DNA of 64,000 bases from Mesorhizobium sp. J8 (GTDB lineage Bacteria > Pseudomonadota > Alphaproteobacteria > Rhizobiales > Rhizobiaceae), in the NCBI RefSeq assembly GCF_016591715.1, contig NZ_AP024109.1, positions 496,001-560,000 of the forward strand. The letters run 5' to 3'. A model generated the notes under the pieces. It was given only the letters and a program-made list of their open reading frames with translations. It made no database searches and was not told the origin of the DNA. Numbering within the stretch: the first letter of the stretch is position 1; each line of letters opens with the position of its first letter. Made by a program: the position numbers and the translations under genes. Positions 7,252 through 18,182 of this stretch are shown piece by piece.

Positions 7252-8828
7252 CCACCATCGGCGAAGCGCTGATCACTTTGCTCGAAGCGCATGGCGTCGA
7301 CACCGTCTTCGGCATTCCGGGCGTGCATACGGTCGAGCTCTATCGTGGCCTGGCGCGCTCGAGGATCCGCCATGTCACGCCGCGCCACGAGCAGGGCGCC
7401 GGCTTCATGGCCGACGGTTATGCGCGCGCCGGCGGCCGGCCGGGCGTCGCCTTCGTCATCACCGGGCCGGGGCTGACCAACACCATCACCGCCATGGGCC
7501 AGGCGCGCGCCGATTCGGTGCCGATGCTGGTCATCTCCGGCGTCAACGCCACCGATACGCTGGGCAAGGGCCTGGGCTTCCTGCATGAGCTGCCCGACCA
7601 GCGCGGCATGATGGAAAAGGTGGCGCTGTCTTCCGAGCGCATCACCGAGGTCGAACAATTGCCGGCCGCGCTCGCCCGCGCCTTCGCGCTCTTCTCGTCG
7701 GCGCGGCCGGGTCCGGTGCATATCGAGATTCCCACCGATGTCATGGTCAAGCCTGCAGACGGCATCGCGGCGGCGCTGAGCAATGCCGCGCCGCCGGCGC
7801 CGGACGCCGCTGCGGTCGCCGAAGCGGCGAAGTTGATCAAGGCCGCCAGCCGCCCGCTGATCCTTTCCGGCGGCGGCGCCAGGAAGGCCGATGCGGCGCT
7901 GCGGCGCCTGGCCGAGACGCTCGGCGCGCCCGTCGTCGAGACCGCCAATGCGCGCGGCCTCCTGCATGGCCATCCGCTTTGCGTGCCGGCGAGCCCCAGC
8001 CTGAACGCCGTGCGTGCGCTGATGGCGGACGCCGACGTGGTGATCGCCGCCGGCACCGAATTCGGCCCCACCGACTATGACGGCTATGGCGACGGCGGCT
8101 TCGTGTTGCCGAAGAATCTGATCCGCATCGATATCGGCGCCGACCAGATCGCGCGCCGGCCCGTCAAGGTCGGCATCCAGGCGGATTGCTCCGAAGGCGT
8201 CGAGGCTTTGCTGTCGGCGATCGGGCCGGGCCGCCCCGCAGCCCAGGAAGGGGAAGCCCGCGCGGCCGCCGCGCGTAAGGCCGCGCTGGCCGAGCTGCGG
8301 CCCGAATACCTGGCGCAGGTTCGCGCCGTGGAGACGATCCGCGACGCGCTGCCGGGCGCCATCATCGTCGGCGATTCAACCCAGCCGATCTATGCCGCCA
8401 ACCTCTATTACGACCACGACCGTCCCGGCGGCTGGTTCAACGCCGCGACCGGCTTCGGAGCGTTGGGCTACGGTCCGCCGGCGGCAATCGGCGCAGCGCT
8501 TGCCGTGCCGGAGGCGCCGGTGGTGTGTCTCACCGGCGACGGCGGCTTCCAGTTCACCCTGCCGGAGATCGGCGCGGCGCTCGATGCCGGGACGCCGGTG
8601 ATCTTCGTCGTCTGGAACAATCGCGGCTATCGCGAGATCGAAACCTCGATGCTCGATGTCGGGGTCGAGCCGGTCGGTGTCTCGCCGGCGCCGCCGGATT
8701 TCTGCAAGCTCGCCGAGGCCTATGGCATCGAGGCCGAGCGCCTGACCGGGGCCGGCGGTCTTGCCGAAGCGCTGAAGCGCGCGCGGGCGGCGGCCAGGCC
8801 GCGCGTGATCGAGATCACCGTCGACTGA
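7248..8828 (+). CDS. ThDP-dependent decarboxylase, 5-guanidino-2-oxopentanoate decarboxylase-like (AruI-like)
   Basis: 526-residue thiamine-diphosphate enzyme of the acetolactate synthase/benzoylformate decarboxylase superfamily. The catalytic glutamate is in RHEQGAGFMADGYAR (Glu48). The ThDP motif runs from GDGGFQFTLPEIG to VVWNN, with normal GDG-to-NN spacing. AruI of the arginine transaminase pathway decarboxylates 2-ketoarginine to 4-guanidinobutyraldehyde; the length and the arginine context fit. The start ATG at 7248 overlaps the TetR stop by 4 bases. Other ThDP decarboxylases of this size cannot be excluded. No transaminase (AruH) or guanidinobutyrase is in the window. Confidence 0.7.
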   Translation: MTTIGEALITLLEAHGVDTVFGIPGVHTVELYRGLARSRIRHVTPRHEQGAGFMADGYARAGGRPGVAFVITGPGLTNTITAMGQARADSVPMLVISGVNATDTLGKGLGFLHELPDQRGMMEKVALSSERITEVEQLPAALARAFALFSSARPGPVHIEIPTDVMVKPADGIAAALSNAAPPAPDAAAVAEAAKLIKAASRPLILSGGGARKADAALRRLAETLGAPVVETANARGLLHGHPLCVPASPSLNAVRALMADADVVIAAGTEFGPTDYDGYGDGGFVLPKNLIRIDIGADQIARRPVKVGIQADCSEGVEALLSAIGPGRPAAQEGEARAAAARKAALAELRPEYLAQVRAVETIRDALPGAIIVGDSTQPIYAANLYYDHDRPGGWFNAATGFGALGYGPPAAIGAALAVPEAPVVCLTGDGGFQFTLPEIGAALDAGTPVIFVVWNNRGYREIETSMLDVGVEPVGVSPAPPDFCKLAEAYGIEAERLTGAGGLAEALKRARAAARPRVIEITVD

Positions 8829-9024
8829 AGCTGGCGCGACCGCTGCTCGGCCCTGCCGGCGTGCTGGCGATTGGCGTCGCCCGCGACGGTCCGACGCATG
8901 CAAAGACGCTGCGCCAGCCATGTCGATATTTCAATTGAGTGACAGCGCGAAAGGCGCGACGTTCGAGCCTGGGGCGGCATAACCCAAGATATAATCATAA
9001 AAAAATGACAGGAGCGGTCTAAGT

Positions 9025-9732
9025 ATGACGGAAACGCTGAATGGCAGGCATGTCGTCGTGACGGGCGGCACTGGGGCGCTCGGCGGCGCGGTTGTCGGCA
9101 GGTTGCTGGAGCAAGGCGCGATCTGCCACGTGCCCAACGCCCACGCGGCGGCCCCGCCGCATTTTCCTTACGCGGCCCATGCCAGCGTGCATCTGGCGCA
9201 TAATGTAGACCTGTCGGATTCGGCCAAGGTCGAGGCCTTCTACCATCAGGTGCCTGCGCTCTGGGCCTCGATCCACCTTGCCGGCGGCTTCACCATGGCG
9301 CCGGTCGAGAAGATCGAGTCGGCCTCCTTCGCCGAGATGATGGACACCAACGCCCGTACGGCCTTCCTGTGCAGCCGCGCCGCGGTGCGCTCGATGCTGG
9401 CCTCCAGCACGGCCGGCCGCATCGTCAACGTCACCGCGCGGGCGGCGCTGGAACCGCGCAAAGGTTCGGGCATGGTCGCGTATACGGCGAGCAAGGCGGC
9501 GGTGGCGGCAATGACGGTGGCGATGGCCGAAGAGTTGAAGCACAAGGGCATCCTGGTCAATGCTGTGGCCCCCTCGACGCTCGACACGCAGGCCAACCGC
9601 GACAGCATGCCGGACGCCGATTTCAGCAAATGGGTCAGCCTCGAGGCCGCCGCCGAAGCGATCGCCTATCTCGCCTCGCCCGCCAACCAGGCCATGAGCG
9701 GCACGCTGGTTCCGCTTTACGGTCGGGCCTGA
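9025..9732 (+). CDS. SDR family oxidoreductase
   Basis: 235-residue classical short-chain dehydrogenase. The cofactor loop TGGTGALGGAV is at about residues 13-23, and the catalytic YTASK motif occurs in VAYTASKAAVAAM. The usual catalytic serine before it is replaced: the strand reads IVNVTARAAL, with Thr or Arg where Ser is common. AGGAG lies before the ATG. It stands between the arginine locus and the terminator at 9813, so it may be a single-gene unit. Substrate unknown. Confidence 0.8.
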   Translation: MTETLNGRHVVVTGGTGALGGAVVGRLLEQGAICHVPNAHAAAPPHFPYAAHASVHLAHNVDLSDSAKVEAFYHQVPALWASIHLAGGFTMAPVEKIESASFAEMMDTNARTAFLCSRAAVRSMLASSTAGRIVNVTARAALEPRKGSGMVAYTASKAAVAAMTVAMAEELKHKGILVNAVAPSTLDTQANRDSMPDADFSKWVSLEAAAEAIAYLASPANQAMSGTLVPLYGRA

Positions 9733-9812
9733 CGGCTATCTCTTTTGTTTACGCAATTCCGGACGGAAAACCGCTGACATTTTTCCTGGATTGCCGGTAG
9801 CCCAACCAAAAG

Positions 9813-9846
9813 AAAAACCCCGCCGGATCGCTCCGGCGGGGTTTTT
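9813..9846. terminator. Bidirectional terminator between SDR gene and rpsA
   Basis: 14-bp perfect stem AAAAACCCCGCCGG / CCGGCGGGGTTTTT around a 6-base loop. It is placed between two convergent genes, so it serves both. Confidence 0.9.
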
Positions 9847-9870
9847 GTTGTTCGGGTCGAAGGCCTTGGC

Positions 9871-11568
9871 TTAGTTGCCCTGCTTCTTCAGCGCCGCGCC
9901 CAGGATGTCGCCGAGCGACGCGCCGGAGTCGGTCGAGCCGTACTGGGCGACCGCTTCCTTCTCCTCGGCGATTTCCAGCGCCTTGATCGAGACCTGCAGC
10001 TTACGGGTCTTCTTGTCGAAGGCGATGACGCGGGCATCGACCTTCTGGCCGACGGTGAAGCGCTCGGGGCGCTGCTCGTCGCGGTCGCGCGAAAGGTCGG
10101 AGCGCTTGATGAAGGTCTCGAGGCCGCTGTCGACCAGCCGCACGTCCAGACCGCCATCCTTCACGCCGATGACCTCGCAGGTCACGACGGCGTTCTTGCG
10201 CAGCTCGCCGCTGCTCGCCGCCTCGCCGACCGTGTCACGGGCCAGCTGCTTGATGCCGAGCGAGATACGCTCCTTCTCGATGTCGACGTCGAGCACCTGC
10301 GCCTTGACCATGTCGCCGCGATTGTACTCTTCGATGACCTGCTCGCCCGGACGGGTCCAGTCGAGGTCGGACAGGTGCACCATGCCGTCCACGTCGCCTT
10401 CCAGGCCGATGAACAGGCCGAACTCGGTCTTGTTCTTGACCTCGCCCTCGACCTGGCTGCCGACCGGATGGTTGCGAGCGAAGGCTTCCCACGGGTTCTC
10501 CAGCGTCTGCTTGAGGCCGAGCGAGATGCGGCGCTTGGCCGGATCGACCTCGAGCACCACCACGTCGACTTCCTGGGTCGTCGACAGGATCTTGCCGGGG
10601 TGCACGTTCTTCTTCGTCCACGACATTTCCGAAACGTGGATGAGGCCCTCGATGCCCGGCTCCAACTCGACGAACGCGCCGTAGTCGGTGATGTTGGTGA
10701 CTGTGCCCTTGATCTTCTTGCCGATCGGGAACTTGGTGCCGATATCCGACCACGGATCCGACTCGAGCTGCTTCATGCCGAGCGAGATGCGGTGGGTTTC
10801 CTGGTTGATGCGGATGATCTGCACCTTGACCGTCTGGCCGATGTTGAGGATCTCGGTCGGATGGTTGACGCGGCGCCATGCCATGTCGGTGACATGCAGC
10901 AGGCCGTCGATGCCGCCGAGGTCGACGAACGCACCGTAATCGGTGATGTTCTTGACCACGCCTTCCACCACCTGGCCTTCCTCGAGGTTCTGCACGATTT
11001 CCGAACGCTGTTCGGCGCGGCTCTCCTCGAGCACGGTGCGGCGCGACACCACGATGTTGCCGCGGCGGCGATCCATCTTGAGGATCTCGAAGGGCTGCGG
11101 GTTGTGCATCAGCGGGGTGACGTCGCGGATCGGACGGATATCGACCTGGCTGCGCGGCAGGAACGCCACGGCGCCGTCGAGGTCGACGGTGAAGCCGCCC
11201 TTGACCTGGTTGAAGATGACGCCTTCGACGCGCTCGCCCTTGGTGAACTTCTCCTCGAGGCGCACCCAGCTCTCCTCGCGGCGTGCCTTCTCGCGCGACA
11301 GCATGGCTTCGCCAAGCGCGTTCTCGATGCGCTCGACATAGACCTCGACGGTGTCGCCGACCTTGAGGGAGGAGTCCTTGCCCTTGGCGCCGAATTCCTT
11401 CAGCGGCACGCGGCCTTCGACCTTGAGGCCGACATCGATGATGGCCATGTCCTTTTCGATCGCGGTGATCGTGCCCCGGACAACCTGGCCCTCGCCGGAA
11501 TGGCCGGCGGTGAATGATTCTTCGAGCATGCTCGCGAAATCGTCGCGAGACGGATTAGCAGCTGACAT
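9871..11568 (-). CDS. rpsA: 30S ribosomal protein S1
   Basis: 565-residue ribosomal protein S1, which binds mRNA and helps initiation on weakly structured or leader-poor messages. Six S1 (OB-fold) repeats are visible. The central ones read VVEGVVKNITDYGAFVDLGG, KGTVTNITDYGAFVELEPG and VEGEVKNKTEFGLFIGLEG, and the last is the divergent CEVIGVKDGGLDVRLVDSG. GGAGAAAC precedes the ATG at 11568. It lies downstream of cmk, the common alphaproteobacterial order aroA-cmk-rpsA. The 195-base gap to cmk probably holds its promoter and leader. Confidence 0.97.
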   Translation of the reverse strand: MSAANPSRDDFASMLEESFTAGHSGEGQVVRGTITAIEKDMAIIDVGLKVEGRVPLKEFGAKGKDSSLKVGDTVEVYVERIENALGEAMLSREKARREESWVRLEEKFTKGERVEGVIFNQVKGGFTVDLDGAVAFLPRSQVDIRPIRDVTPLMHNPQPFEILKMDRRRGNIVVSRRTVLEESRAEQRSEIVQNLEEGQVVEGVVKNITDYGAFVDLGGIDGLLHVTDMAWRRVNHPTEILNIGQTVKVQIIRINQETHRISLGMKQLESDPWSDIGTKFPIGKKIKGTVTNITDYGAFVELEPGIEGLIHVSEMSWTKKNVHPGKILSTTQEVDVVVLEVDPAKRRISLGLKQTLENPWEAFARNHPVGSQVEGEVKNKTEFGLFIGLEGDVDGMVHLSDLDWTRPGEQVIEEYNRGDMVKAQVLDVDIEKERISLGIKQLARDTVGEAASSGELRKNAVVTCEVIGVKDGGLDVRLVDSGLETFIKRSDLSRDRDEQRPERFTVGQKVDARVIAFDKKTRKLQVSIKALEIAEEKEAVAQYGSTDSGASLGDILGAALKKQGN

Positions 11569-11763
11569 TGTTTCTCCTGGAATGCTCCGGCTTTTCGCGG
11601 AGCGGGCGCCGTGGGTTAGCGTTGCGTGAGCCTGCCGGCGTTCCGGGCTGAAGAGCCCTTGGCCACATATTTGAGTGGCAAGTCCGGCGCATGAAGAATG
11701 CTGGCAGGCTGGTTCGTGCCCGATATGGGTATTTTCGCCGCCCGAGGCAACCGAAAAGCCCGA

Positions 11764-12414
11764 TCAGGCCTCGTTTCTCTTGGCAAGGACCTCGTCAACG
11801 ATCGCCATCGCCGCCAGAAACGCGGCCTCTATAGCCATTTCGCTGGTATCAAGCAAGTGCGCGTCCGCCGCCGGCTTCAAGGGCGAGTCGGCGCGGCCCA
11901 TGTCGCGCTCGTCGCGGCGCTCGATGTCGGCGAGGATCGTGGCGAAATCGGCGCTGCCGCCCATGCTCTCGATCTCGGCCAGCCGGCGCTTCGCCCGCAC
12001 CTCGGCGCTTGCCGTGACATAGAGCTTGATGTCGGCGTCGGGGCACACCACGGTGCCGATGTCGCGGCCGTCGAGCACCGCGCCAGGCGGCGCCTTGGCG
12101 AACTCGCGCTGCTTTTCGACCAGGATGCGCCGGACGGTGGGAATGACCGCGACCTTCGAGGCCGCCTCGCCCACCGCATGCGCAGACAGCACCGTCCGGT
12201 CGAGGTTCGAAAGATCGACCTGCCGCGCCGCGGTTTCGGCGGCCGAGACGTTGTCGAGCGGCAGGCCGAGCTCCAGGAGCTTGTGGGCGACGGCGCGATA
12301 GGTGAGGCCGGTGTCGAGCAGGTTCAACCGATAGTGATCGGAGAGCCGGCGGGCGAGCGTGCCCTTGCCTGCCCCGGCGGGACCGTCGATGGCGATCGTG
12401 AGGCCTTTCGTCAT
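11764..12414 (-). CDS. cmk: Cytidylate kinase
   Basis: 216-residue CMP/dCMP kinase that makes CDP/dCDP from ATP. The P-loop [11 protein letters not shown] is at residues 9-19, the substrate-binding region has [14 protein letters not shown], and [20 protein letters not shown] followed by the lid RAKRR are typical. GAGGG stands six bases before the ATG at 12414, so this start is independent of the upstream frame. The reading frame continues without a stop into the DUF6881 gene upstream, so an N-terminally extended product is possible by read-through. Confidence 0.95.
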   Translation of the reverse strand: MTKGLTIAIDGPAGAGKGTLARRLSDHYRLNLLDTGLTYRAVAHKLLELGLPLDNVSAAETAARQVDLSNLDRTVLSAHAVGEAASKVAVIPTVRRILVEKQREFAKAPPGAVLDGRDIGTVVCPDADIKLYVTASAEVRAKRRLAEIESMGGSADFATILADIERRDERDMGRADSPLKPAADAHLLDTSEMAIEAAFLAAMAIVDEVLAKRNEA

Positions 12415-14111
<1,697 letters not shown>

Positions 14112-14272
14112 CTAGTTCGTCATGATGCGGCGGTCTCGTATCACGGCGCGCGGCAATGGTCATCCCCTTGGCGCAAGCCTTTGAAAAGCTGGTTTCGGGC
14201 ACATGTCTTTTGGCTTTGACAGCGCCCAAAACTGCGGTTAAGGGGACCATTCTTTTATTGACGAGGCCTGAC

Positions 14273-14665
14273 GTGGCAAAAGCTGAACTTGGCACCAAAC
14301 GTATCGACCCTGAGACGGGACGGAAATTCTACGACCTGAACAAGGACCCGATCGTCTCGCCTTATACCGGCAAGAGCTATCCGCGCTCCTATTTCGAGGA
14401 AGGTAAGATTTCCGCCCTCGAGGAGGATGAGGAAGTCGCCGACAAGGAAGTCGACGCCGAGGACGAAGAAGGCGCCGAACTCGTTTCGCTGGAAGATGCC
14501 GACGAGGAGACCAAGGGCGGCGCCGATGATCTTCCCGATCTCGGCGACGATGAGGATGTGGATCTCGGCGACGATGACGACGACACCTTCCTCGCCGACG
14601 AAGAGGAAGAGGATGACGACGTCTCCGACATGATCGGCGTCGGCGACGACGAGGACGAGGTCTGA
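14273..14665 (+). CDS. TIGR02300-type acidic protein with FYDLN motif
   Basis: 130-residue small protein conserved in alphaproteobacteria, function unknown. The N-terminal 45 residues are the conserved part: AKAELGTKRIDPETGRKFYD, then LNKDPIVSPYTGKSYPRSYF. The rest is a very acidic, probably disordered tail (long Asp/Glu runs). The start is GTG at 14273 with GAGG upstream. The open frame extends to 14156, but that part is not conserved and uses no good start. It usually neighbours aroA and this tRNA, as here. Confidence 0.88.
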   Translation: MAKAELGTKRIDPETGRKFYDLNKDPIVSPYTGKSYPRSYFEEGKISALEEDEEVADKEVDAEDEEGAELVSLEDADEETKGGADDLPDLGDDEDVDLGDDDDDTFLADEEEEDDDVSDMIGVGDDEDEV

Positions 14666-14829
14666 TTCCGATCGTTTGCCGGCCATTTTCGCCTGTGACG
14701 AAAAAGCGGTCTTTGAAGGCTTGATCTTGACCGAAGGCGGCGCTAGAAGCCGCCAGCACTAAACGACGGCGCGGTCCCAACCGCGCCGGATCTCTTCGCC
14801 GGAAACGGCGCCGGCTGACTGCCGGGAGT

Positions 14830-14905
<76 letters not shown>

Positions 14906-14998
14906 AACAGTCCTCTAAGCAGCTGTAACGCTTAGAAAATAGCGAATTCAACGTCTTACATCTCCCGTCTGCATCACTTTAGTGATACATTTTGGAGC

Positions 14999-16741
14999 AT
15001 GAAAGACGTGTCCGACGCTCGCCTCCTGAACCGCAAAGGGGTTTGGTACTATCGGCGCGCGGTGCCGAAGCACCTCGTGGCCGCGATGGGCCGGCCCATC
15101 ATCGTCCATTCGCTGCACACGAAGGATAAAAAACAAGCCAAGAAGCTCGTCGAAATCGAGAACGTAAAGTGGAGCGCGAAGTTCGCGTTGCTCCAAGCGG
15201 AGAAATCACAATCTCCACCTCAGTCTCCGAAGGCGCCACTCAGCGACCAGGAATTACTTGAACTCGTTCGAGCCTATGTTGCGAGCAATTCGCGACATTT
15301 CGAAGAGCGAGAGACGGCGACCCCAGCCACCACTGCAGAACGGAAAGATGCGGTCGAAAATATCGAACGCGATATCTCGATTTTGCGGGACCCGGACGAC
15401 TTCCGAGCCGATGAATGGATCGGCGCGATAGGCGACAAATTGCTAGTCGGAGCGGGGCAAGATCCCAAGTCGGTGTCGAGCACGATCAACGGCCGGTTTG
15501 CCGAAGTGGTTCGGCGTGGACTGCTCGAATTGGGCCGACGTAAGCTGGCACATTACCAGGATGATCTCGGCAAGAACTTTTTCGATGTAGCGTTTGACCC
15601 CGCCCGTCCCAAGGCGCTTCGGTTCGAGCAATTGGCCAATCAGTACCAGACGATGCAGATCGAAGAGGCTGAAGCCAATGGTATGTCGGCCAAATGGCAG
15701 GACAAGATAAAAGCCCAGGTCGCTCTGGTGCGTGAGTTGATAGGGGACGATACGCCCGTCTCGTCTATCGACTACGATGTTTGCCTAAGGGCTCGCAGCC
15801 TTTTGGCAAAGACGCCTAGCAATCGAACGAAGCACTACCCTGGACTGGCCTTAGAGGAAGCTATCAAGAAGGGCGCGAAAGACGGCAAGCCCCTCCTGTC
15901 CCCGGTCACTCAGGCAACGTATTTGGATACGCTTCGCGGCATCCTTCAGTTGGCTGAACTCAAGCGCCTCCTACCTCATAACCCTGCCGCAACCATGCGA
16001 CCACTTAAACGGGATGCCGACAAGGCAGAAGATAAGCGCGAGCCATTTGCGCTCGATCAAATCAAGGCATTCTTCACCGGGGCCTTCTACCAAAGCTGCG
16101 CACCGAACGCGGCGGTTCCGTATGCTAAGCCGGACCGCGAATGGCGCTACTGGCTGCCCTTGCTCAGCCTGTTCATGGGCATGCGTCCGAATGAGATTTG
16201 CCAAATGTTGCCCTCCGATTTGAAACGTTCAGCCAAGGGGACCTGGTTTGTCGATGTGGTCGCCTCTTATGACGACGACGATGACGGAACGGACCAGCCC
16301 GCAAAAACCCTGAAAACCTCTACGAGCAAAAGGAAATTACCTGTTCATCCAGAACTGATTGCACTCGGGTTTGTCGAGTTTGCCCAGGGCAAGCAGAAAG
16401 CCAAAGCCGAGCGTCTGTTCGGCGGCCTTAAGAAAGATATGTACGGGAACTGGGCGTCGTATTCATTGAAACGCTTCCGTGAAACCTTCTTGAAGGAAGC
16501 AATCGTCGTCGGGCCAAGACAGTCGTTCTATTCGCTCAGGCACAGTTTTCGCGACGCACTGCGCCGTAGCGAGGCTGGCCCCGATACTCTGAGGGCTCTC
16601 GGAGGGTGGGCCCAAGGAAGCTTGGCAAGCGATAGTTACGGCAACAACGCCGATCCTGATCTACACGTGGCGGCGATGGCGAAGGTGTCCTATCCCGGAT
16701 TAGATTTAGCATTCCTGAGGCCGCCTCCGGCAGCCACCTGA
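14999..16741 (+). CDS. Tyrosine site-specific integrase of the island
   Basis: 580-residue tyrosine recombinase. It begins with the DUF6538-like stretch LLNRKGVWYYRRAVPKHLV, continues with a helical core-binding region, and ends in the catalytic domain. Catalytic residues: Arg396 in FMGMRPNEICQM, His515-x-x-Arg518 in RHSFRDALRR, and Tyr547 in SDSYGN. Placed directly behind attL in the orientation expected for the enzyme that integrates and excises this island. It is longer than phage lambda Int but normal for the DUF6538 integrase group of rhizobial islands. Confidence 0.92.
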   Translation: MKDVSDARLLNRKGVWYYRRAVPKHLVAAMGRPIIVHSLHTKDKKQAKKLVEIENVKWSAKFALLQAEKSQSPPQSPKAPLSDQELLELVRAYVASNSRHFEERETATPATTAERKDAVENIERDISILRDPDDFRADEWIGAIGDKLLVGAGQDPKSVSSTINGRFAEVVRRGLLELGRRKLAHYQDDLGKNFFDVAFDPARPKALRFEQLANQYQTMQIEEAEANGMSAKWQDKIKAQVALVRELIGDDTPVSSIDYDVCLRARSLLAKTPSNRTKHYPGLALEEAIKKGAKDGKPLLSPVTQATYLDTLRGILQLAELKRLLPHNPAATMRPLKRDADKAEDKREPFALDQIKAFFTGAFYQSCAPNAAVPYAKPDREWRYWLPLLSLFMGMRPNEICQMLPSDLKRSAKGTWFVDVVASYDDDDDGTDQPAKTLKTSTSKRKLPVHPELIALGFVEFAQGKQKAKAERLFGGLKKDMYGNWASYSLKRFRETFLKEAIVVGPRQSFYSLRHSFRDALRRSEAGPDTLRALGGWAQGSLASDSYGNNADPDLHVAAMAKVSYPGLDLAFLRPPPAAT

Positions 16742-16892
16742 GTAGTATCGCCGGAGAGCTCCAACCCCGAGTGTGCAAGCCAACTGAATTGGCGGTGACG
16801 GTACAACCTTGCGACCAAGGCCGCAGATGAACCTTGCCCACTGCGCCCTGGTTGTTCGATGGTTTCCTCTAAGATCATAAGGAGGCCTGAAG

Positions 16893-17099
16893 ATGGATGA
16901 GCATTCCTCACCGAAAACCCTGCGAACTGTCGAAGCCGCTCGATACCTTGGCGTCACTCAATCGACCTTGGCCAAGTTGCGGATGCGTGGCGCAGGCCCT
17001 GCGTACTCGAAATTGAGCCAGCGCCTAATCGTCTATCGATCCTGCGACATCGATGATTGGCTAGCAAAGAGCAGGCGCATCTCCACCACCTCGGAATAG
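16893..17099 (+). CDS. AlpA/excisionase-like helix-turn-helix protein
   Basis: 68-residue DNA-binding protein. TVEAARYLGVTQSTLAKLRM followed by GPAYSKLSQRLIVYRSCDID matches the MerR/AlpA winged-helix type used by excisionases and island regulators. GGAGG is eight bases before the ATG. Its position behind the integrase supports a directionality-factor role for excision; that is inference. Confidence 0.8.
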   Translation: MDEHSSPKTLRTVEAARYLGVTQSTLAKLRMRGAGPAYSKLSQRLIVYRSCDIDDWLAKSRRISTTSE

Positions 17100-17221
17100 C
17101 CGTGTCGTTTCGTCGACGAAATTTCGTTGATTTTCTTGACGAGCGCGACAGGCACAGATGCCGGGCAAAGCCGCTAAATCGCGGCATTTAAGCCGATAAA
17201 ACAAACCTGGATGTCGCGGTC

Positions 17222-18064
17222 ATGAGTAAAAAGAAAACGTCGTGTCGCGCCCCCGAGAAAATCGGAAAAACTATTGACCCCAGGGTGATAATTGACTGCG
17301 AAACGCTTTCCAAGATGCAGTTGCGGAAACGCTACAGGCATGAGGCGAACACGCATCGAAATATGCTCACCCGGGAAAAAAGACATGGGGCGGTGATCCA
17401 TCCCGATTTCCGCGAGTTTTCCAGTTTCCTACTACGGGTCGGGCCTGTCCCAGCGCTCGGCGCAACCCTAGACCGGATCGACAATGCGGACCCCGAATAT
17501 GCCCCTGGGAAAGTGCGGTGGGCGGACAAGCGCACCCAGAGCAACAACAAGTCGGACACCCTGGTTTTCTATTATTCACGCACCAACGACACCTACACGG
17601 TTTTCCGGCTTGCTAAATTGCAAGGCGTCGCCCCCACCACGATCCGAAAGCGGAAGGAACGCGGTTGGTCCGATGACGAGATCATTGAGGGCAGGCGTGC
17701 TGCCCTGGCACCTCAGCAAGCACTCATGCCATCTCCCCGGACTGCATCTTCGCGCTGGGCTCGGGATATCGCCTTTCAGCGAATGGCCGAGAGGTATGCG
17801 AGCATGCGGGAAAATGGCGAGCCAGAAGAAGTGATTGCAACATACGAGTGTTTGATGGAGGAAATTCCCGAGCACTTTTCGTGTGTGACGCGGCAGCAAT
17901 ACGAGCGCAAATTCGCCAAGCTGTGGCCGCAACATCGACCGCACGTGATTTTCGATAAATTGCCTATCGTACAGCAACAACTGATAGAAAAGATCGATCC
18001 TGACTACGTGGCGAAAGTGAGGGCCAGGGAGAGTTTCTGCTATGCGGTGAAGGAGGATATTTAA
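17222..18064 (+). CDS. Unknown protein with HNH-like region
   Basis: 280 residues. The segment at about residues 40-110 runs from YRHEANTHRNMLTREK through FREFSSFLLRVGPVPALGAT and LDRIDNADPEYAPGKVRWAD to KRTQSNNKSDT. It has the layout of the phage-type HNH endonuclease core (xxLDRIDNxxxYxPxNxRWAxxxxQxxN). The usual first His pair is weak, so catalytic activity is uncertain. The next part reads LAKLQGVAPTTIRKRKERGWS, which looks like a helix-turn-helix. The rest is charged and unassigned. No clear ribosome site was seen. Possibly a homing-type or regulatory protein. Confidence 0.55.
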   Translation: MSKKKTSCRAPEKIGKTIDPRVIIDCETLSKMQLRKRYRHEANTHRNMLTREKRHGAVIHPDFREFSSFLLRVGPVPALGATLDRIDNADPEYAPGKVRWADKRTQSNNKSDTLVFYYSRTNDTYTVFRLAKLQGVAPTTIRKRKERGWSDDEIIEGRRAALAPQQALMPSPRTASSRWARDIAFQRMAERYASMRENGEPEEVIATYECLMEEIPEHFSCVTRQQYERKFAKLWPQHRPHVIFDKLPIVQQQLIEKIDPDYVAKVRARESFCYAVKEDI

Positions 18065-18104
18065 ATTGGATTGGGTAAGGTCCAGCAGGACCGGGACATG
18101 GCTT

Positions 18105-18120
18105 GTGAAGTTAATTGCAT
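18105..18120 (+). repeat. Dispersed island motif, copy A
   Basis: GTGAAGTTAATTGCAT, in the gap upstream of the gene at 18183. It shares GTGAAGTTAATT and the following CA with three other sites in the island (22496, 33737, 36957). Confidence 0.7.
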
Positions 18121-18182
18121 TTCGCCTACTCTGCGCTTGTCCCGTCTTCGTTATTGCCCGGCCGGGATGAACTCGCGGTCAA

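Noticed and set aside
10375..11517. Long antisense frame across rpsA
   Set aside because: Composition is typical of the complement of a GC-rich gene; no ribosome site and no recognisable domain.
14156..14272. N-terminal extension of the FYDLN protein
   Set aside because: The conserved protein begins at the GTG at 14273, which has a good ribosome site; the extension is not family-like.
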